Below are positions 1-10,020 of a DNA stretch of 64,000 nucleotides, piece after piece. The notes under the pieces are model-generated. The model worked only from the letters and a program-made list of their open reading frames with translations. It was not told the DNA's origin and did not search any database. The translations under genes were made by a program, and so were the position numbers. Within the stretch, counting starts at the first letter, position 1, and the number at the start of each line of letters is the position of its first letter. The stretch is from Apricaphanius iberus (lineage: Eukaryota; Chordata; Actinopteri; Cyprinodontiformes; Aphaniidae): assembly GCA_028564705.1 (NCBI GenBank), contig JAPXFQ010002676.1, forward strand, positions 1,550,001-1,614,000, in the 5' to 3' direction.

Positions 1-1335
1 TTTAGGAAAAGGAGCGAAGAGAATAACCTCAGACTCACGTGGAGAGTCCTTTGAACTCGGGGATTCTGATTTGGCAGTAGCAACAATCGGATGAGCGCAC
101 TGCAGGGAAGATGAAAGGCAGCCAAGCTTGTAGATGTAATAAGTGGGCCGAGGCCTTTCATGATTCATGCCGAGGCTTCGTTTCATTGCTCAGTCAGCCC
201 AGTGCTCTCAAATGTTGAGCAGAGCCGTGTTTACTGCTTTACAAAGCACTGCCTTTTTATGTTCTTCAGCTCCACTTCGGACATTACAGGATTAAAAGAG
301 TGTGTTTTGATGCTTTGTATCTGCTCAATATGTCACAGAATATATTAAAAATTTAACACACAGAATAAGATTTTTTCCCCATAAAATCCCTTGCAGAAGT
401 ATCAATGTTCCTTGATACTTTTCTTTAAAGTTTTCTTTAAAGTTAAGCTTCGTTGTGCTTTAATGGAATCATGAACAACAAAGTAACACAATGCACTGCA
501 CAATAGTGAAATGGAAGTAGCTTAATGCAAAGTTTTTGGGCATTGTCAATATGTTCTACCTGCTCAACAATAAATTAAGCATTTCATCCTTTAATAAAAC
601 CAATCAAGGAGTCAGATTGTTTTTTAGAATGTGGTGTGTAAATCATTTTAGAACCAAAACTTTTGCAGATTTTTTGTTTATTAAAAGAAAGGCATCCAGT
701 TTTCATGCTATTTTTGTCTTGATGAAAAAAAACACAAAAACAAACAAAAGACAACAATTTAAAAAGAAATCAGCCAATATAAAACAGGATTTGGTCACCT
801 GAAAGCTGTGGTCATAGTTACTTTGAAATTAAAATAATAATAATAAAAAAGGAAGACTACTTTGTGTTGTCCCTAACTTTTCCTAGTCCAAGAAGATTTT
901 GAATTGGTCCATAACACAGTAAATTTTTCCTAATTAAAATGTCCCCATCTGCATCAGCCACTGCTGCTGGCTGGCTTTCCTGAAATCCCAGTCATTTTTG
1001 ACCCCAAAACCATCAGGCGTCTTTTGAAAGACATCCAACTAAAAAGAAATTGTTATTTTGACATCAGGTTTGGGAGCAGGGCCACAGCTCAATCAAACCC
1101 CTAACTCCCAAGCAGTCTTCTTTTTCCTATTCATTCCTTCCCCTACTTCCTACTGTCATCATTAATTTCTGTCCAGCCCTCTTAGGGGTCAAGTGGACTC
1201 TGGAAAAGCCCATTTCCGTAAAACTGAACCCCCACATCGAGTAGTCTCCTGCCAAGCCTTCATCAGCATGTCTCCCCAGGTGACCCATCCTCACACCCAA
1301 TCTATTTCCTCAACGCCTTTCTTCAATAAACCTTT
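1..1335. other. Unassigned AT-rich sequence
   Basis: I recognise no gene, RNA or repeat family here. The stretch is AT-rich with short A/T runs; open frames at 160-348 and 536-802 are short, lack recognisable motifs, and the second starts with TTG. The part from about 950 to 1320 is less AT-biased but shows no coding signal I can defend. Confidence 0.5.
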
Positions 1336-1712
1336 AAACTAGGGGGGCACCGATCTGACTTTTTCAGTCCCGATACCGATGCCTGGATTTAGTGTATCTG
1401 TCGATACCCGATACCAGTCCGATACTATTGTTGAATTAATACAATGTATAATTTCCACCTTATACTTTTCTTGAAGACACTAAACGCACCAGAATGAACT
1501 AACTAAACATAACTAAGACAAAATAACATGTAAAATATAAAATTACCACAAAAATAACATTTCAAGTGAAAAATGTATCTTTTTAGTGAATTTATTGCAG
1601 ATTTTTCACATTTTTTGTATCGGTTCATGGTGCCCCTTAAGTAACCAATACTGATACACGTACATCAGACAATATCGGGGCCGATACTCGATACCAGTAT
1701 TGCTTTAAACTC
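1336..1712. mobile_element. hAT-like short repeat relic (GATACCGA-rich)
   Basis: Both ends are crowded with CGATACCGAT / GTATCGG words in opposite orientations (left about 1350-1430, right about 1618-1700) around an AT-rich middle without coding potential. This arrangement is typical of nonautonomous hAT-type DNA elements in fish. Related relics lie at 13228-13540 and 28596-28915. Boundaries are approximate and no clean 8-bp target duplication was found. Confidence 0.5.
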
Positions 1713-2894
1713 TTGGTTGTGTGGGTCTACTGGTGAACATCTAATGGCCTAGCCAGATATCTGAACTAAATTTGTCTTATAGATGTGTAATGTCGTGATA
1801 AAGGATGTAGTGGCCAAGGGAAAATTCCTGCGCTACATTGTATACAGGTTACTCACTTAAAAATCAAAAATCAAACATAAAATCCGCAGCTTCTGGACTT
1901 AAGCACCGATTTTCAAGAGAGAAGGTGAAGGAATGGTGTTTATGTACGATGAAGTGTTTCTTTATGCTCTACATGACCAACGCTGCATTCAAAGTAAACA
2001 TAAATAAAGGCACATTGTAAATGTAAGAAGTTCTCTCTTCGTATGCTTGTGTGCCAAGGTGTGTGTGGCTTTATAGGAAGCAGTCACAGTACTGCTGACG
2101 GCTCCATAAAGGATCCTTTGAATGCACTGGCTAGAGAAAATTTGTAGCAGATGTGAGGGAAAGAATATCCACCCAGGTTGAGTGGCCCTTCACTGTGAAG
2201 GCGACAGGAGTCCAATCCAGGGGAGGCAGACAGGAGCCAGGAGAAACACACACACATACACTGGGTGAACTCAAATCAGCCAGGAGCGAACTGTGCAGGA
2301 GACAGGAGACTTTTTCTTTGAAGCAGTCTGGCTTTTAAATTGAAATTATTCTCGGTTTTTAATCCAGAAAAAAGGGCCATTTGAGTTCTCAGTGTTGCTC
2401 TCTGCCCAGGTTTTTCACTCAAGTCTGGAAGTTCAGGCCAGATCCATTCCAAGTGCCCTCTGCAAACTGGCTTCCCGGTTTCCCCCCTTGGACGTGGAGA
2501 GTCTGCAGCGCTTCGAGGCCCGGCTTCATGCCTGTCCTGGCTGTATGTTGATGCCTCAGGTGGATTAGGGGGAGAGAGTGGCACCTCAACACCAGTTAAC
2601 ATCCTCGCATGCTGAGAACACAGCCAGGTAAAACCCGATAGGCCTGAGTCTTTACTGAAGTAGTGGGATGAGTATCATTATCTTATCCATGTGCTGGACA
2701 TCTGTGTGGGATGTACCCTGAAGCAAGGAAGTAGCCATATGGAGAAACCGAGCCATGGGACTAAGTGTAAGGGGATATCAAATGAGAGTATTTAATTTGT
2801 TGCACTGTAAAACACCCCAAAGCAAATATGGAAGTTCAGAGAAAACACAAAAGGTATATGAAAAAGGTAATTATAGTGACTTTATGCTAAATAA
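1713..2894. other. Unassigned sequence
   Basis: No gene or repeat family recognised. Open frames at 1838-2020, 2153-2338 and 2276-2602 (minus) are short, overlap on opposite strands and show no family motif. A short CA run lies near 2247-2258. Confidence 0.45.
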
Positions 2895-3222
2895 TTACTT
2901 ATGCACTGTTCCGGTCTTGTTAGATCTTAGTGCTGCAGTCAATTACAATATTCCCCTATAAAGCCTTGAACATGCTGCAGGGATCCAAGGAACAGCCCTA
3001 GGCTAAGTTAAATCATATCTGTCTGACAGATTCCAGTTTGTTCATTTAAATGATAAATCTTCACACTCAAGAGTTGCTTGTGGAGTACCACAGGGTTCTG
3101 TGCTCGAAACAATTCCTTTTAATATATACTGTATATGTTTCCAATTAGTCAAATCGTTAGACATCATGGCATACATTTTCATAGCTATGCTGATGATACA
3201 CAACTATATTAATCCTTAAATC

Positions 3223-3539
3223 TGTCATATTGAAACGTTTTTCCTTGTCTCTGTCAGTCCGTGTGTCTGTTATTGTTCCCAGCTGCCCTTAATTTACCCT
3301 GTTTGTTTCCCTGATTGCCTTCCTGATGTATTTATACCCCTCTGTGTTCCCATGTCTTTGCTTGTTCGTTGTCGTTCAAATTTCGTAATGATCGTCATGG
3401 TCCGTCTCTGTGTTCTCATCAGTTCTGTCTTCTTGTATTCCTGAGTTTTGAACCCTGACCAAGATCAAAATTAAAGAGTTTCTTTTTCACCATCTACGCC
3501 TGCCTGCAACTACCTGAGTTCATTCTACAAAACATGACA
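3223..3539 (+). mobile_element. Probable solo LTR inserted in the LINE
   Basis: The 317-bp segment starts TGTCAT and ends ATGACA (short inverted termini, TG...CA) and is flanked by AATC on both sides (3219-3222 and 3540-3543), consistent with a 4-bp target duplication. A possible AATTAAA-type signal lies near the 3' part (about 3468-3475). The LINE frame reads on sensibly from before 3222 to after 3540, which supports insertion at this point. No internal retroelement genes remain, as expected for LTR-LTR recombination. The family, possibly Ty3/Gypsy, is inferred only from the end structure. Confidence 0.55.
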
Positions 3540-3773
3540 AATCCTGATGAATCCAATCAGTTATGTAGATTACAGTCTCGAACTAAACAAACTTTCTGCT
3601 TTTAAATTTTGACAAGACAGAAGTTGTCATCTTTGGACCAGAAACTCTACAAAAGAAACTGCTTAGTCAATCACTTCATCCGAATCGCAATAAATTTGCC
3701 TCCAGCAATAACGTAAAGATCTTGATTAGAATTTTTGTAAAACTCAGATTGGTAGAGAATCGAATTACCTTCT

Positions 3774-3814
3774 GCTGACATGTTTCGGCGTTACACTTCC
3801 GCCTTCATCAGAGC
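3774..3814 (-). ncRNA. Hammerhead ribozyme motif of Penelope-like element (left arm)
   Basis: Exact mirror of the right-arm motif: core CTGATGA on the minus strand at 3805-3811, GAAA at 3783-3786, and the predicted cut after the minus-strand base at 3777. It is identical in sequence to the right-arm copy, so it adds no independent evidence, but the whole locus encodes two divergently pointing ribozyme motifs. Confidence 0.7.
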
Positions 3815-4509
3815 TATCGTTGATCGTGTTGTTGCCTCCGTTTATGTGTGGGCAGCAGGGGACGGTGTCGCCCCCTGCTGCTTGCTTCTCCCCTGGCGAT
3901 GATGCAGTCCCAGCTGTGATCTAATGTGTAGACTCCATCATCCCGGTTCATGGTGTTATGTGCACGTCTTCTTATTTCTATCGCTTCCTTAATCCATCTT
4001 CTGTATTTTTGTTGTTCTGTGTTGATGATCCTTGTGTTGTCCCAGTCCATGTTATGGTTTTCTCTTGTGCAATGGTCCGTTATGGCTGATTTTTTTATTG
4101 TACTTAATGCTTCTTGTTTTGTTGCTCTTGTGTATCTTCGTTTTGTTTCTTTCTCACATTCTTTCTGGTGTTCTATTTTTCGTGTGTTGAGTTGACGTCC
4201 AGTTTCTCCTATGTATGTTTTATTGCACAGTTTGCATGGGATTTCATAGACGACGCCACATTTTTCTTTTGATGGTATTTTGTCTTTTGGATGCACCAGT
4301 TTTTGTTTTAACGTGATGTGTGGTTTCGTTGGTGTGTTGATTTTGTGTTTTTTCATTACTGTTATTATTTTTTCTGTTATTCCTTTAATGTAGGGAAGAG
4401 TTATGACTGGTTTTGATTCTGGTTTCTCTGTGCTTTTCGTTCCTCTAGATGGTTTCCTGTTAGTATTGTTGTCTACTTTTTGTTTTCCATTCTTCAATGC
4501 CCAAGTTGG
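3814..4509 (-). pseudogene. Penelope-like GIY-YIG endonuclease fragment, left arm
   Basis: This is the C-terminal portion of a Penelope-like polyprotein, cut off at the palindrome centre, so no native start exists. The frame stays open for about 227 codons to its TAG at 3814-3816. It contains a Cys-rich GIY-YIG core (VYEIPCKLC followed by TYIGETGR and a downstream arginine and EH pair), the nuclease type that nicks target DNA in canonical Penelope-like elements. The tail is basic. The reverse transcriptase part is absent. It differs from the right arm by one residue (Thr for Ile after DWDN). It is not expected to be functional, because the element has lost its polymerase and start region. Confidence 0.8.
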
Positions 4510-4513
4510 CTAT

Positions 4514-5209
4514 CCAACTTGGGCATTGAAGAATGGAAAACAAAAAGTAGACAACAATACTAACAGGAAACCATCTAGAGGAACGAAAAGCACAGAGAAA
4601 CCAGAATCAAAACCAGTCATAACTCTTCCCTACATTAAAGGAATAACAGAAAAAATAATAACAGTAATGAAAAAACACAAAATCAACACACCAACGAAAC
4701 CACACATCACGTTAAAACAAAAACTGGTGCATCCAAAAGACAAAATACCATCAAAAGAAAAATGTGGCGTCGTCTATGAAATCCCATGCAAACTGTGCAA
4801 TAAAACATACATAGGAGAAACTGGACGTCAACTCAACACACGAAAAATAGAACACCAGAAAGAATGTGAGAAAGAAACAAAACGAAGATACACAAGAGCA
4901 ACAAAACAAGAAGCATTAAGTACAATAAAAAAATCAGCCATAACGGACCATTGCACAAGAGAAAACCATAACATGGACTGGGACAACATAAGGATCATCA
5001 ACACAGAACAACAAAAATACAGAAGATGGATTAAGGAAGCGATAGAAATAAGAAGACGTGCACATAACACCATGAACCGGGATGATGGAGTCTACACATT
5101 AGATCACAGCTGGGACTGCATCATCGCCAGGGGAGAAGCAAGCAGCAGGGGGCGACACCGTCCCCTGCTGCCCACACATAAACGGAGGCAACAACACGAT
5201 CAACGATAG
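4514..5209 (+). pseudogene. Penelope-like GIY-YIG endonuclease fragment, right arm
   Basis: Mirror copy of the left-arm fragment. The GIY-YIG core is encoded at about 4764-4837, with VYEIPC, the YIG equivalent in TYIGETGR, and nearby Arg and Glu-His residues. The frame is open through the palindrome centre into antisense of the left arm, so a translated start near 4403 would be an artefact of the fusion; the element's own sequence begins near 4514. It ends at TAG 5207-5209, which overlaps the first base of hammerhead helix I. Only the endonuclease end survives. The family assignment rests on the nuclease motif plus the attached ribozyme motif. Confidence 0.8.
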
Positions 5210-5249
5210 CTCTGATGAAGGCGGAAGTGTAACGCCGAAACATGTCAGC
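5209..5249 (+). ncRNA. Hammerhead ribozyme motif of Penelope-like element (right arm)
   Basis: The catalytic core CTGATGA is at 5212-5218 and GAAAC at 5237-5241. Helix II is GGCG (5220-5223) with CGCC (5233-5236). Helix III is the very short AC...GT of ACATGT, and the predicted cleavage site follows GTC (after 5246). Helix I pairs GCT (5209-5211) with AGC (5247-5249). One extra A (5219) lies between the core and helix II. Minimal hammerheads with tiny helix III are known from Penelope-like elements and are thought to act as dimers. It sits immediately after the endonuclease stop codon. Activity is untested. Confidence 0.7.
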
Positions 5250-6288
5250 AGAAGGTAATTCGATTCTCTACCAATCTGAGTTTTACAAAAATTCTAATCA
5301 AGATGTCAACATGACACTCAGAAAGAACATACCGAAGAGATTTAAATAACGTAAAGAGCCTCAAAATACCACCAAAAGTCTTCAGCTGATCCAAAATGCT
5401 GCAGCAAGAGTTCTGATTAATATTAAAGAGATATATCAGATTTTCTTCCTCTCACTGGCTCCCTATTAAGTCCAGAATAGAGCTTAAAATTCTCTTCCTT
5501 ACGTATTAAGCCCTTAATAATCAAGCTCCATCGTACATCAGAGATCTGATTGTTCCATATGTTCCTAACAGAGCACTTCGTTCTGAGACTGCAGGTCTAC
5601 TGGTAGTTCCTAGGATTTCTAAAAGTAGAATGGGAAGCAGATTTTTTAGTTATCAGGTTCCTCTCCTGTGGAACCAGCTTCCAGTTTTAGTCCGTGAGGC
5701 AGATACTCTGTGTGTTTTTAAGACTTGGCTTAAACCCTTCCTTTTTTTTATAAACCTTTTAGTTAAAAGGGCTTAAGTTATCCTGGGTTATCTGTATCTT
5801 TATTTATGCTGCTATAGACTTAGAGTGTTGGAGGACAGACTGACCACTTTTCTTCACTCTTCTACTGTTCATCCTCCTTGTCCTGTTAACAACTTTTTTA
5901 CTTTATGTAACATTGGACGTACTCCTAAAGCAGTTATTTCTGTTCTTTCTGTAGCTCTTATCTCTTCTGGAAACCCCAGACGGTCGTGGCAGATGGCTGC
6001 TCTTACTGAGCCAGGTTCTGCTGGAGGTTTCTTCCTGTTAAAGAGGAGTTTTTCCTCTCGCCTGTAGATACACGTTGGAACAGTATGAGGGATTGCTGAG
6101 AAGATTGCTGTGGTTGGAGTCTGCGTCAGTGGGGCACAACTGCAAGATAATGATTCAATGCAGTCTGCTGGGATTCCTTAAATAGAAAACTTTTAAAGTC
6201 ACTGGATTTTTTGTATGATTGAATTGCAATAATTTTTCTTGACATCTGTTCTGAATTGGTACTATATAAATAAAATTGAATTGAATAT

Positions 6289-6949
6289 ATGCTCAGAAAT
6301 CATCCTTGGGAAACACTTTATTTGTACTTGCAACATGAAAAAGTCCCTGTGTCTCGAGACTGTAACACGAGCTTTAATTAAAAGTAGTCTGGAACATTTA
6401 TCACATGGGACCATGGAAGCTCATTCATTCGCACGGTTTCCCCCTCCAAAGGGCAATTACAACTGATAGACGCAGCATTAAGTTTTACGACCTGCATTGC
6501 TATAAACAAGGTATACATACAATGAGGTTTGGTGTGATGAAGGAGCCAGCCCATAAATGAGGCCCCGAGTTTTCTTCTTCTTCTTTTTTTTTGTATCCCG
6601 AGGTGATTGGTAAACTCAACACATGTTTAGACTCATAAAACTGCTCCTTCTTTGGGTTTAGAATGTATAAGATGAAGCATTGTTGTGACTTAAAACAAGG
6701 ATGAACAGGGCTATGATTCAAGATTATGTCCCTGGAGCAGAAAATGATGGAGATGTTTTTTTGGTATGCTAATTATTTAATTAAATTAGTTCACACCAGC
6801 AGGTCATTTTATTTGGTATAGCCTGTTGGTATTCGGTTGGACCTGCGTTTTATGTATTATGTTAAAGCTTTAACAAACAGCTAGAAACCTTTAGAGATTT
6901 TAGGCCATATTGATGTGCTAGAATCATGTAGTTACCCTAACTCCACATC
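6289..6949. other. Unassigned AT-rich sequence
   Basis: No gene or repeat family recognised. There is a pyrimidine/T run near 6573-6592. Open frames on both strands are under 80 codons and lack motifs. Confidence 0.45.
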
Positions 6950-7225
6950 CATGATGCAAATATCCCGTTCCACCACATTCCAAAAGTGCTCTATTGGATT
7001 GTAGATGTGGTGGCTGTGGAGGCTATTGGAGTACAGTGACCTGATTTATTATCCTACTTGAAGAAGATAAATGGTTATAAAGAGATGGACGTGGTAAGCA
7101 ACAATACTCACGTAGGCTGTGGGGTTTTAGAAATGTTCATTTGGGACTATGGGGAGCCCACATTGAGCCAAGAAAATATTTAAAATCGAGATCATTTCTT
7201 GTAAAATCAAACATGGGATCTACAT

Positions 7226-7411
7226 CAGTATTTCCTAACCCTGCTCCTTGAGGGACACTGTCCTACATGTTATTAAACACCTGATTTAGATGACTGCCGT
7301 TCAGAAAAAGCCTGTTAATCAGCCAACGATTGAAATCAGGTGTACTGAAGCAGAGAAATATCTAAAACATGCAGGGCAGTGTGTCTTGAGGAGCAGGACT
7401 GGGAGATACTA
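7226..7411. mobile_element. hAT-type MITE with imperfect 8-bp duplication
   Basis: The 186-bp element has inverted ends starting CAGTATTTCC on the left and TAGTATCTCC on the reverse of the right, and continues as a longer imperfect inverted repeat. It is flanked by ATCTACAT (7218-7225) and ATCTGCAT (7412-7419), 7 of 8 bases matching, as expected for hAT transposition. It has no coding capacity. A more degraded relative lies at 15255-15455. Confidence 0.7.
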
Positions 7412-8049
7412 ATCTGCATATAAGCTATAAGGTTTGCCAAACATAGACAAGAGATATCAACCTCCTTAAAGGATCTCAGGACATATAAATGTCTAAATAA
7501 ATTTAGATCAGACTTTTTCTAGATACTCACCATCTGTTCATCAACCTGAAGCATTCTGGATTTATACCTTAGAAACTTTTTTTCATCACCAAAAAAAAAA
7601 AAAAATTCTCTCTTGCTCTATGTGACTGTTAATTATGTCATATATAGCCCCCTGGTCTATAGTTTGAGTTTGATGAAAACACTTCTTATGCATTTGTTTA
7701 TAACATTTATATAAACGTTATAAATATGTATTTAATTCTATGTGATTTATTTGTGTATACTCTATTACATTCTTGCAATTTGTTCAGCAATGAAGACCAT
7801 GAAACACCACCACCAGCCAGAACCTTTGGACTCATGCGTTCATGTTATTCACACCAAAATTCTGATCCTCCTATATGAATGAGATCCAGCCTTATTGGAA
7901 CAGATGGTGAGACAATATGTGAAGTGAATCCTTCCTCAGTTTCTTGGTCCTAGCCTTCAGAAGTGGAACCAGGTGGGGTCTTCTGGCTGTTGTGAATTAG
8001 GGCAAAGGCCACAGTAAAAAGGAAGACACGTCATCTTTATACGTTCTAA

Positions 8050-8570
8050 AAGAGTAATTCTTTTTTTTTTGTATCCCACGGTTTTTCCCCATTATTTACA
8101 CTGAGTGTTCCTACCTAATTCCAGCTCTGGGCATTGCTCTCCCTCTCCAAACTGTGGGAGGGCCCTGCACTGAAGCTCAAGCCTTCTTCCTGCTTGAGGA
8201 GAGAGCAATCCCTTCTTTTCACTTGAGGGGGTGGGGTTTCCCCAGCTGGACGTAGCGCGTGGAAGGATCACGTTATTCCAGCCAGATCCTCCACAACCCT
8301 TCAGGCGCCCCGGTCAGCCAGGGGGAGGCAGTATACAGCCCAGAACTGGTGCATGTTCTTTGGGAGTAGCTCACATCAGCTACTCAAGGGAACATGGGGA
8401 GAACATGAAATGGATTTCACCAACCCCACACAGGGTGTGCGTGCTGATGATATGGAGGAACAAACACATCCTCAGCACCCACAGCGTCCCCAGCAGGAAT
8501 CAAACCCAGGACCTTCTAGTTGTGAGGTGAGCTGCACTACCCACTGTGCTCCCTTAAAAGATTAATTCAT
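8050..8570 (-). repeat. tRNA-headed SINE-like repeat
   Basis: Read on the minus strand, the element begins near 8560 with a tRNA-like head: an A-box-like CACAGTGGGTAGTGC followed about 35 nt later by the B-box-like GGTTTGATTCC (8493-8508 region). The body continues to about 8060. Open frames of 70-99 codons across it (8231-8565) are incidental. Placement inside the Tc1-like relic shows it arrived later. Confidence 0.5.
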
Positions 8571-9010
8571 CTTAACTAATTAATTTCAGATTTTTAATAT
8601 GAGGTGTTAAAATTAACTAACTAAGAATTCAAAAGTGGCAGCATACCTGCAGAGGAGAGTAGACAACAGTTAAGGATAAAGCCACATTATCCTCTGACCT
8701 TTGACATCATCAAGGCTTTTTTAGTATGCAAATATGCAGCTCACGGTATAATTTCTTTCTTCTGTTCTGGAATTTTTTTCTGTAAACCCAAAAGATGATT
8801 GTGAAAAAAAAATCCTTGTAGATCAGCCTTTTCTAAAATCATAAGGAAAGTCTGCCTGGCATCTTTTTAAGCTCCTTTCTTCTTCATTCTGATGCTCGGT
8901 TTGAACTGCAGCTAATTATTTTCTGTTCATCACATTTACAAGCCTAAATGCGTTCAGTTTCTGCCACATGCTTGGACAGCTGTTTTAGTTAACAAGAAGT
9001 TTAACAGTCT

Positions 9011-10020
9011 GTAAAGATTCTTTGTAATTAATCTAAATGAATCACATGGGGAACATTTGAATTTAACTGGACATGGCTTTTGCAACACTGGATGTAAACT
9101 GGTTCTATCTTTGGACATGGATGATAAGCGCTCATATTTAATGTTATGACTCCTAAAGATTTAAAAAAGCCTTAAAACAAAGTAATATTTTGTGCTGTAG
9201 CATTAGATGCGTTTCCACTAGACGGGTCTTGGGACATCTGACGGAGTAAATCCTCTGGCCCAGTTCTCTCAGCCATAGTGTGTCCACACAAAGTCTGCTC
9301 TTTGGGGAATTTGCCCAGACATTAGCAAATTGTGACCGTACTTCTGAAAGTGACATCAATCCGCACCAAAAGGCAGCCACATCTGCATGAAATAACAAGA
9401 GATCGACAACGGAAGAAGCAGGGATTACCGTTTGTCTGTGCATTATGTTGTTACACACTGTTTCGCCAGCAACTCTAGTGATTTGCTGATTTCAGCAAGA
9501 GTAAACCACAAGTCCTGCCAAGCAACTCTACCTATTTCCGAGTACCTATCCTAAGCCAGTTACTTGCTTGGTACCCGAAATGGCCTGGGAATCAGCCCTA
9601 TACGGCCGGTCCACTTGTCAGCAAGTTTTTTTTTCTTTTTAAGAGAAACACAACCTTTAATTAGTGCAAATAGGGAAAAAAATCCTTCATTAATAACCCA
9701 GTAGGTTTTTACCAAGCTCAATAGAGACATCTATCCATCCATCCATCCATCCATCCATCCATAAATCCATCTGTTAGCTACCTGCAGCAACCACTGAGTG
9801 GGAGTAATTTGCACTCTGGGCAGGTCATGGGTTGTATGAAAATCAGATCAGCAAGCTTAGGAACTTTTGATGAACGTTTCACAGCGTTCCCTGGGGTATA
9901 CTGTACATGTACTGTGACATAGGTCAATTTCTCTTAGCCAGTCTTTAACATAGATAAGACAATAAGGTGTGCCACAGAAGTGAGATCTGAGACAAGCAGG
10001 GAAAATGACCCAGGTTTATC
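9011..10020. other. Mostly unassigned sequence with a CCAT tract
   Basis: No gene is recognised. The frame at 9153-9458 (minus) is 101 codons without a motif. A (CCAT)n run at 9733-9763 is followed by a short SINE-tail-like piece to about 9840. The block 9190-9600 may be an old DNA-element relic but I cannot assign it. Confidence 0.4.
9733..9763 (+). repeat. (CCAT)n microsatellite
   Basis: Seven to eight perfect ATCC/CCAT units are followed by a slightly degenerate continuation. Such tracts commonly sit at the tail of the SINE family also seen at 10021-10811 and 42690-42840. Confidence 0.9.

Larger units (their letters stand above)
3720..5344. mobile_element. Penelope-like element, palindromic head-to-head 3' halves
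   Basis: Two 5'-truncated copies of a Penelope-like retroelement are joined at their truncated ends. The arms, 3719-4509 (minus) and 4514-5304 (plus), are 791 bp each and separated by 4 bp (4510-4513); every pair satisfies x + y = 9023. The only mismatch I found is 4034/4989. Each arm carries a GIY-YIG endonuclease frame, then a hammerhead motif, then about 55 bp of further sequence. The right side has 40 extra bp (5305-5344). The insertion is flanked by a perfect 13-bp duplication, AATAACGTAAAGA, at 3707-3719 and 5345-5357, and it interrupts the Rex1-like LINE. The near identity of the arms suggests a recent event or homogenisation. Confidence 0.85.
2895..6288 (+). mobile_element. Non-LTR retrotransposon (Rex1/CR1-like LINE) relic with two nested insertions
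   Basis: Pieces of a degenerate reverse transcriptase are legible on the plus strand: an LLDLSAA motif near 2915-2940, a GVPQGSV motif near 3075-3105, and the catalytic YADD at 3186-3197. The downstream region resumes near 3544 and again near 5358, where the 'QLIQNAAARV'-like motif is seen, followed by a 3' UTR with the familiar fish segment about 5975-6055 and a terminal ATTGAATTGAAT-type tail at 6275-6285. Stops and frameshifts make it inactive, and it appears 5'-truncated. It is interrupted by a probable solo LTR (3223-3539) and by a Penelope-like insertion (3720-5344). Rex1/Babar is my best family guess; a relative within the CR1/L2 group is the alternative. Confidence 0.75.
6955..9010 (-). 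mobile_element. Tc1/mariner-like transposon relic, split by later repeats
   Basis: Three blocks match, in order, a common degenerate fish Tc1-type element whose transposase lies on the minus strand: about 6955-7195, 7765-8000 and 8680-9010. The last block has the recognisable 'gatgctcggtttgaactgcag' region near 8890-8912. The gaps contain a hAT-type MITE (7226-7411) with unassigned DNA and a SINE-like repeat (8050-8570). A related relic lies at 40650-41160. No intact frame remains. Identification is by recall of the family's text; boundaries are approximate. Confidence 0.55.

Noticed and set aside
4403..5209. A 268-codon frame reading through the palindrome centre
   Set aside because: The first ~37 codons are antisense of the other arm; the frame is a by-product of the inverted junction and not a native protein start.
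3719..5304. Palindrome as a pure assembly or library artefact
   Set aside because: A fold-back artefact would not create a 13-bp target duplication on both sides or re-enter the same LINE correctly. It is not formally excluded, so a long-read check is listed.
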